Below, in pieces: positions 8,988 to 15,387 of a DNA stretch of 64,000 nt; the stretch's first letter is position 1, and every line of letters starts with the position of its first letter. The stretch covers positions 1,788,001 through 1,852,000 of the forward strand of contig NZ_CP082909.1 of NCBI RefSeq assembly GCF_023822025.1. Direction: 5' to 3'. The position numbers and the translations under genes are program-made. A model generated the notes under the pieces. That model did no database searches and was not told the DNA's origin. It saw only the letters and a program-made list of their open reading frames with translations. Origin of the DNA: Endozoicomonas sp. 4G. Lineage in GTDB: Bacteria; Pseudomonadota; Gammaproteobacteria; Pseudomonadales; Endozoicomonadaceae.

Positions 8988-10730
8988 TTGTTATCCAAAA
9001 ATCCATTGATTCTGACCTTGGTCGTTGCCTTTTCTCTGCATTGCTCTATCAGGGAGGCTAATGCGCTGCCACTCTCTGACACCTGGTGTTGGCACATTGA
9101 AACTCTTTTTCCCGTCCGGGATGGGCTACCAGAGCTTGACTCTACGGTTAAAGCGATCGCCGCTGAGATACAGCGAGCAAATGATCAGCAACGTGAAATC
9201 ATTGAAACAGCTAAACAAAGGGGGAGTCTGATGTTTTCTCGTTCCAGAGGTCATAAAAGACTTGAAGAATCAGGAGAAGAGGGTATTGAAAAACAGAGCG
9301 AAGCCATTGAATGGTGGGAGTTGAAGCAAGAACCCGAGGCGAACCACAACGCTATGCCACGAGTTGACTTTGATGGTGACATGCTCTTAAAACCAGACGC
9401 CCGCTATTGCTTTTTTCCTGCCACCGGCGTTTTTCCTGCCACCGGCGTTTTTCCTGCCACCGGCGTTTTTCCTGCCGCCAGCGTCTTTCCTGAGCTTGGC
9501 GTCGAAGCTGAGACGTACAATCGGGCAGCCTCTGATGAGGGTTCTGACAGTGAAGACAACAGCACCTCTGATGAAAACAGCAACCACAGTTCAGACGAAG
9601 ACGAAATTGATACCGAAACTGATGTTCAGTGTGTAAACACGACACCTGATCCTTTTCGAGCATTAAACGAAATCGGTGAGTATTGTGCGACTCTGAGACT
9701 GAATATGATTAACCAGAGGTTCACTTCAGACAATGAAATACCCACTGAGTCACAGTTAGGCGTGACAGAAGCAGACTCTGCTAACCAACTGAAAATCACC
9801 TCACCTGCTTGCAGTAACGACGCGGGCCATCGGAAAACGCACAAACAGACCCACCTGCCTGCCGACCAGAGGCCCATAAGACCCAGAATTCACCAGTGCG
9901 ACTATGAGGGCTGCGACTACAGCTGCGCCCGGGCGGATAATCTGAAAGTGCACAAACGGATCCACCTGCCTGCCGACCAGAGACCCAGGGCGCACCAATG
10001 TGACCATGAGGGCTGCAACTACAGAACCGACCGCAAGAGCAGTCTGAAAATACACAAACAGATCCACCTGCCTGCCGACCAGAGACTCAAGAGGCGCAAG
10101 ATGCGCAGGGTGTACCAGTGTGACCATGAGGGCTGCAATTACAGCAGCGACCGGATTAGCAATCTGAACGCGCACAAACAGATCCATCTGCCTGCCGACC
10201 AGAGACTCAAGATTCACCAGTGTGACCATGAAGGCTGCAACTACAGCTCCGACCAGAAGGGCAGTCTGAAAAAGCATAAACAGACCCACCTGCCTGCCGA
10301 CCAGAGACCAAAGGTGCACAAGTGTGACCATGAAGGCTGCAACTACAGTTCCAACTGGACGAGCGACCTGAAAAAGCACAAACAGACCCACCTGCCTGCC
10401 GACCAGAGACTCAGGGTGTACCAGTGTGATCATGAGGGCTGCGACTACAGCACCGACCTCAAAGGCAGTCTGAAAAAGCACAAACAGACCCATTTGCCTG
10501 CCAATCAAAGACTTAAGAAATTCAGGATTCACCAGTGTAACCATGAAGGCTGCAAGTACAGCAGCAGCGAGGTGGGCAATTTGAAAAGGCACAAAAAGAT
10601 CCACCTGCCTGCCGACCAGGGACTCAAAAGCCACAAACAGACCCACCTGCCTGCCAATCAGGGACTCAAAAGAAAAGCGTATGACCAGCCGCCATCTAAC
10701 GAGAAAAGAAAGAAGCGCAAGAAAAAATGA
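8988..10730 (+). CDS. Secreted C2H2 zinc-finger protein, paralogue 5 (7 fingers)
   Basis: 580 residues, TTG start. The N-terminal core matches paralogue 4, but the following segment reads SIREANALPLSDTWC in place of the SNG-x-AQEN form. ANA|LP would be a textbook signal-peptidase site. WWELKQEPEANH, four P-A-T/A-x-V repeats, an acidic block, DPFRALNEIGEYC, a half finger and seven full fingers follow. After the last finger comes a second half finger (LKSHKQTH), which looks like a deleted eighth finger. The tail KRKAYDQPPSNEKRKKRKKK is the most basic of the family. The third finger is preceded by an unusually long basic linker (LKRRKMRRVYQ). Confidence 0.85.
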   Translation: MLSKNPLILTLVVAFSLHCSIREANALPLSDTWCWHIETLFPVRDGLPELDSTVKAIAAEIQRANDQQREIIETAKQRGSLMFSRSRGHKRLEESGEEGIEKQSEAIEWWELKQEPEANHNAMPRVDFDGDMLLKPDARYCFFPATGVFPATGVFPATGVFPAASVFPELGVEAETYNRAASDEGSDSEDNSTSDENSNHSSDEDEIDTETDVQCVNTTPDPFRALNEIGEYCATLRLNMINQRFTSDNEIPTESQLGVTEADSANQLKITSPACSNDAGHRKTHKQTHLPADQRPIRPRIHQCDYEGCDYSCARADNLKVHKRIHLPADQRPRAHQCDHEGCNYRTDRKSSLKIHKQIHLPADQRLKRRKMRRVYQCDHEGCNYSSDRISNLNAHKQIHLPADQRLKIHQCDHEGCNYSSDQKGSLKKHKQTHLPADQRPKVHKCDHEGCNYSSNWTSDLKKHKQTHLPADQRLRVYQCDHEGCDYSTDLKGSLKKHKQTHLPANQRLKKFRIHQCNHEGCKYSSSEVGNLKRHKKIHLPADQGLKSHKQTHLPANQGLKRKAYDQPPSNEKRKKRKKK

Positions 10731-10829
10731 TCCGCCTCCCACCCTGCTTCAAAGAAAACTCCAACCTCTCTCCAGATTTTGACTAACCTGACTTCTCAAT
10801 AAACAGTTCAACGACTGGGAAGCAAAGCC

Positions 10830-12194
10830 TTGCTATCCAAAACAACATTGATTTTGATCTTGGCCATTGCCATTTCTGTGCATTGCTCTAATGGCCAGGC
10901 TCAGGAAAACGTCGACCCCCAGTGTTGGCACACTGAAACTCTTTTCCTCGTCCGGCCAGACGCTCGCTATTGCTTTTCTCCTGCCACCGGCGTCTCCCCT
11001 GCCACCGGGGTCGAACACAAAGCTTACCGTCGGGCAGCCTCTGATGATAGTGCCTACAGCGAAGACAGTGGCAGTGAAGACCGCAACACCTCCGATGAAA
11101 GCAGCGACAACCGTTCTGACGAAGAAGCGGATGCCGACTCAGATGTTCAGTATGTAACCACGACACTTAATCCTTTTCCGGTATCCCATGAAATCAGTCA
11201 GTATTGCGCGATTATGGTACTGAAAAAGATTAAGCATGAGACCGTTTCAGACAGTGAAATAGCCACTGACTCAGAGGTAGGCGCGACAGAGACAGACTCT
11301 GTTAACCACCCGGAAATCACCTTACCTGCTGACGGCACCGACCAGACCCACCTACCTGCTAATCAGAGACCCAAGATGCACCGGTGTGATCATGAGGGCT
11401 GCCACTACAGCTCCGACCGGGCGAGCAATCTGAAAAGGCACAAAAAGACCCATCTGCATGCCAAACAGAGACCTGAGAGACTCAGGGGACGCAAGCTGCA
11501 CCAGTGTGATCATGAGGACTGCAACTACATCACCAACTGTTCGAGCAATCTGAAAAGGCACAAACAGACCCACCTGCCTGCCGACCAGAGAGTCAAGAGA
11601 CCCAAGGTGCACCAATGTGACCATGAGGGCTGCAACTTCATCACCGACTCTTCGGGCTATCTGAAAAAGCACAAACGGATCCATCTGCCTGCCGACCAGA
11701 GACCCAAGAGAGCTAAATTGCATCACTGTGACCATCAGGACTGCGACTTCAGCACCAGCCGCACGAGTAGTCTGAAAAAGCACAAAGAGATCCACCTGCC
11801 TGCCGACCAGAGACCCAAGGTGCACCAGTGTGATCATGAGGGATGCAACTATAGCACCGACCGGGCGGGCAATTTGAAAATACACAAACAGGCCCACCTG
11901 CCTGCCGACCAGAGACCCAAGAGACCCAAGGTGCACCAGTGTGACCATGAGGGCTGCAACTACAGCACCGTCCATGTGGGCAGTCTGACAAGGCACAGAC
12001 AGACCCACCTGCCTGCTAATCAGAGACCCAAGATGCACCGGTGTGACCATGAGGGCTGCAACTACAGTACCGGTCACATGGGCCATCTGAAAAGGCACAA
12101 ACAGACCCACCTGCCTGCCGGCCAGGGACTTAAAAGGAAAGCGTATGACCAGCTGACATCTAACAAGAAAAGAAAAAAGGGTGATAAAAAATGA
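10830..12194 (+). CDS. Secreted C2H2 zinc-finger protein, paralogue 6 (7 fingers)
   Basis: 454 residues, TTG start. The signal-peptide-like N-terminus ends NGQAQEN. The helical EIQ..QQREI region has been deleted, so the leader joins almost directly to CFSPATGVSPATGV. An acidic block follows, then NPFPVSHEISQYC (a variant of DPFRAL), LKKIKHETVSDSE (a weaker form of the IKQEP motif of paralogues 7-9), and seven fingers. The fourth has CDHQDC in place of CDHEGC. The tail KRKAYDQLTSNKKRKK is a bipartite NLS match. Paralogues 6-9 share the NPFPV/NPFSA and KKIK segments and form a subgroup distinct from 1-5. Confidence 0.85.
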   Translation: MLSKTTLILILAIAISVHCSNGQAQENVDPQCWHTETLFLVRPDARYCFSPATGVSPATGVEHKAYRRAASDDSAYSEDSGSEDRNTSDESSDNRSDEEADADSDVQYVTTTLNPFPVSHEISQYCAIMVLKKIKHETVSDSEIATDSEVGATETDSVNHPEITLPADGTDQTHLPANQRPKMHRCDHEGCHYSSDRASNLKRHKKTHLHAKQRPERLRGRKLHQCDHEDCNYITNCSSNLKRHKQTHLPADQRVKRPKVHQCDHEGCNFITDSSGYLKKHKRIHLPADQRPKRAKLHHCDHQDCDFSTSRTSSLKKHKEIHLPADQRPKVHQCDHEGCNYSTDRAGNLKIHKQAHLPADQRPKRPKVHQCDHEGCNYSTVHVGSLTRHRQTHLPANQRPKMHRCDHEGCNYSTGHMGHLKRHKQTHLPAGQGLKRKAYDQLTSNKKRKKGDKK

Positions 12195-12293
12195 TCCGCC
12201 TCCCGACCTGCTTCAAAGAAACCTCCGACCTCTCTCCAGATTTTGACTAACCTGACTTACCAATAAACAGTTCAACGACTGGGAAGCAAAGCC

Positions 12294-14090
12294 TTGCTAT
12301 CCAAAACAACATTGATTTTGATCTTGGCCATTGCCTTTTCTGTGCATTGCTCCAATGGCCAGACTCAGGAAAATAGTCTGCCTTTGCTGTTCGCTCTGGC
12401 TGCCGACAAGGCGCTTTTCAACACCTCGGGGTCTTTTATTGAGGTCTCTACGGTTAAAGCCATTGTCACTGAGATCCAGCAAGGTGAAAATCAGCAACGT
12501 GAAATCAATGCAATAGCCAAACAAAGAGGGAGTCTGATGCTCGCTCGTTTCAGAGGCGACAAAAAGCCTGAGCAACCAGCAGAAGAGGGCATTGAAGAAG
12601 AGGGCGAGGCTATTGAATGGTGGGAATTGAATCAGGAACCCGAGACGAACGACAGTGACATGCTACGAGTTTGCTTTGGTGGTGATATCCTCTTAAAGTT
12701 AAAGCCAGACACTCGCTATTGCTTTTCTCCCGCTACCGGCGTCTCCCCTGCCACCGGCGCCTCCCCTGACCCTGACGTCGAACACCAGGCTTACCGCCGG
12801 GCAGCCTCTGATGATAGTGCCTACAGCGAAGACAGTAGCAGTGAAGACAGCGACACTTCTGATGAAAACAGCGACAACCGTTCTGACCAAGAAGGGGATG
12901 CTGACTCAGATGTTCAGTATGCAACCACGACACTTCATCCTTTTCCGGTATCCAATGAAATCAATCGGTATTGCACGACTCTGGTACTGAAAAAGATTAA
13001 GCAGGAGCCTGTTTCAGACAGTGAAATAGCCACTGACTCAGAGGTAGACGCGACAGAGGTGGACTCTGTTAACCATCTGGACATCAGCTTACTTGCTTAC
13101 AGCACCGACCAGACCCACCTGCCTGCCAATCAGAGACTCAAGGTGTACCAGTGTGACCATGAGGGCTGTAGCTACAGCACCGACCGGGCGGGCAATCTGA
13201 AAAGGCACAAACAGAGACATCTGCCTGCCGAACAGAGACCTGAGAGACCCAAGGTGTTCCAGTGTGACCATAAGGGCTGCAACCACAGGACCAACTATTC
13301 GGGCAATCTGAAAACGCACAAACTGACTCACCTGACTGCTGACCAGAGAGCCAGGATACTTGAGAGAGCCAGTAGACCCAGACGCAAGGTGCACCGGTGT
13401 GACCATGAAGGTTGCAACTACAGCACCGGCCAGACAAGCAATCTGAAATACCACAAGCAGACCCACCTGCCCGCCGAACAGAGACTCAAAATGCAGTGTG
13501 ACCATGAGGGCTGCAACTACAGCACCGATCGGTTGGGCAATCTGAAAACGCACAAAAAGACCCATCTGCCTGCCGACCAGAGACCTGAGAGACTCAAGGT
13601 GCACCAGTGTGACCATGAGGGCTGCAAGTACAGCACTGACCTGGCGAGCAATCTGAGAAGGCACAAAGAGATCCACCTGCCTGCCGACCAGAGACCCAAA
13701 AGACCCAAAAGGCCCAGGAGACCTAAGCTACACCAGTGTGACCATCAGGACTGCGATTACAGAACTGACCTGGTGTGCAATCTGAGAAGGCACAAAAAGA
13801 TCCACCTGCCTGCTGACCAGAGACCTGAGAGACCCAAGATAACCAAGAGACCCAAAAAACCCAGGAATCTCAAGTGGCAAGAGTGTGACCATCAGGGTTG
13901 CAACTACGGCACCTGCCACGGGGGCAATCTGAAAATGCACAAACAGACCCACCTGCCTGCCAACCAGAGAGTCAAGAAGCTCAAGTGTGACCATAAGGGT
14001 TGCAACTACAGAACTGACCGGATGGGCAATCTGAAAGCGCACAAACAGACCCACCTGCCTCAAAGAAACCTCCGACCTTCCAGATTTTGA
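12294..14090 (+). CDS. Secreted C2H2 zinc-finger protein, paralogue 7 (8 fingers, NLS tail lost)
   Basis: 598 residues, TTG start. Signal-peptide-like N-terminus ending NGQTQEN, helical segment (GENQQREINAIAKQRG), WWELNQEPETND (the LKQE lysine is Asn here), acidic block, HPFPVSNEI, the sumoylation-like KKIKQEPVSDSE, then eight fingers. Linkers before fingers 3, 6 and 7 are long and basic (for example RPKRPKRPRRPKLHQ). The protein ends HLPQRNLRPSRF: the sequence jumps from the last finger's CACCTGCC straight into TCAAAGAAACCTCC, which in the other genes is downstream spacer. About 105 bp carrying the NLS tail and the normal stop are therefore missing, probably by recombination between short CCTGC repeats. 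Confidence 0.85.
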   Translation: MLSKTTLILILAIAFSVHCSNGQTQENSLPLLFALAADKALFNTSGSFIEVSTVKAIVTEIQQGENQQREINAIAKQRGSLMLARFRGDKKPEQPAEEGIEEEGEAIEWWELNQEPETNDSDMLRVCFGGDILLKLKPDTRYCFSPATGVSPATGASPDPDVEHQAYRRAASDDSAYSEDSSSEDSDTSDENSDNRSDQEGDADSDVQYATTTLHPFPVSNEINRYCTTLVLKKIKQEPVSDSEIATDSEVDATEVDSVNHLDISLLAYSTDQTHLPANQRLKVYQCDHEGCSYSTDRAGNLKRHKQRHLPAEQRPERPKVFQCDHKGCNHRTNYSGNLKTHKLTHLTADQRARILERASRPRRKVHRCDHEGCNYSTGQTSNLKYHKQTHLPAEQRLKMQCDHEGCNYSTDRLGNLKTHKKTHLPADQRPERLKVHQCDHEGCKYSTDLASNLRRHKEIHLPADQRPKRPKRPRRPKLHQCDHQDCDYRTDLVCNLRRHKKIHLPADQRPERPKITKRPKKPRNLKWQECDHQGCNYGTCHGGNLKMHKQTHLPANQRVKKLKCDHKGCNYRTDRMGNLKAHKQTHLPQRNLRPSRF

Positions 14091-14137
14091 CTAACCTGAC
14101 TTTCCAATAAACAGTTCAACGACTGGGAAGCCGAGCC

Positions 14138-15340
14138 TTGCTATTCAAAAAACCATTGATTTTGACCCTGGCCGTCGCCTTTTGTGTGCATTGCTCTACT
14201 GCCACCGGCGTCTCTCCTGCCACCGGCGTCGAAGCCAAGGCTTATTGTCGGGCTGCCTCTGATGGTGGCTCTGGCAGTGAAGACAACGGCACCTCTGACG
14301 AAAACAGCGGCAACCGTTCTGACGAAGACGTTGCTGATGATGCCGAATCTGATGTTCAGTATGTAACCACGACACTGAATCCTTTTTCAGCAGCCAATGA
14401 AATCAGTCGGTATTGTGCCACTCTGGTACTGAAAAAGATTAAGCAGGAGCCTGTTTCAGACAGTGAAATAGCCACTGAGTCAGAGGTAGACGAGACACAA
14501 GCAGACTCTGTTAGCTTCCTGGAAATCACCTTACCTGCTGACAGCGTCGACCAGAAGAGCCATCTGAAAACGTACAAACAGACCTACCTGCCTGCCGGCC
14601 AGAGACCCAGAATGCACCACTGTGACCATGAGGGCTGCAACTACAGCACTGGCTACTCGACCCATCTGAAAATGCACAAACAGACCCACCTGCCTGTCGA
14701 CCAGAGACACAGAGAGCACCAGTGTGACCATGAGGGCTGCAACTACAGCACCATCAAGAAGGGCAATCTGAAAATCCATAAACGGATCCACCTGCCTGCC
14801 GACCAGAGATCCAAGGTGCACCAGTGTGAGCACGGGGGCTGTGACTACAGCACTGACCGGAAGGGGGATCTGAACAGGCACAAACAGACCCACCTGCCTG
14901 CCGAGCAGAGATTCAAGGTGTACCAGTGTGAGCACGAGGGCTGCAATTACAGCACCTGTGACATGGGTCATCTGAAAATGCACAAACAGACCCATCTGCC
15001 TGTCGAGCAGAGGTTCAAAAAGGTACACCATTGTGACCATGAGGGCTGCGACTACAGCACTGAACGGGCGGATCGTCTGAACAGGCACAAACAGACCCAC
15101 CTGCCTGCCGACCAGCGATCCAGAGAGCACCAGTGTGACCATGAGGGCTGCAACTACGGCACCTACCTGAAGGGTAATTTGAAAAAACACAAACAGATCC
15201 ACCTGCCTGCCGACCAGAGAACTAAAAGGAAAAGGAAAGCGTACAACCAGCCGTCATCTAACAAGAAAAGAAAGGTGATAAAGAATGATCTGCCTGCCAA
15301 CCCGCCTCAAATAAACCTTCAACCTATCTCCAGATTTTGA
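14138..15340 (+). CDS. Secreted C2H2 zinc-finger protein, paralogue 8 (6 fingers)
   Basis: 400 residues, TTG start. The N-terminus MLFKKPLILTLAVAFCVHC runs straight into STATGVSPATGV, so the whole helical region has been deleted. Acidic block, NPFSAANEISRYC, KKIKQEPVSDSE (sumoylation-like), a half finger and six fingers follow. Fingers 3 and 4 begin CEHGGC and CEHEGC, and finger 5 reads CDYSTERADRL. The basic tail KRKRKAYNQPSSNKKRKV is intact. A 4-base deletion just after it, relative to paralogue 6, shifts the frame, so the protein continues for about 20 residues into the spacer and ends SRF, like paralogue 7. Confidence 0.83.
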   Translation: MLFKKPLILTLAVAFCVHCSTATGVSPATGVEAKAYCRAASDGGSGSEDNGTSDENSGNRSDEDVADDAESDVQYVTTTLNPFSAANEISRYCATLVLKKIKQEPVSDSEIATESEVDETQADSVSFLEITLPADSVDQKSHLKTYKQTYLPAGQRPRMHHCDHEGCNYSTGYSTHLKMHKQTHLPVDQRHREHQCDHEGCNYSTIKKGNLKIHKRIHLPADQRSKVHQCEHGGCDYSTDRKGDLNRHKQTHLPAEQRFKVYQCEHEGCNYSTCDMGHLKMHKQTHLPVEQRFKKVHHCDHEGCDYSTERADRLNRHKQTHLPADQRSREHQCDHEGCNYGTYLKGNLKKHKQIHLPADQRTKRKRKAYNQPSSNKKRKVIKNDLPANPPQINLQPISRF

Positions 15341-15387
15341 CTAACCTGACTTACCAATAAACATTTCAACGACTGAGAAGCCAACTC

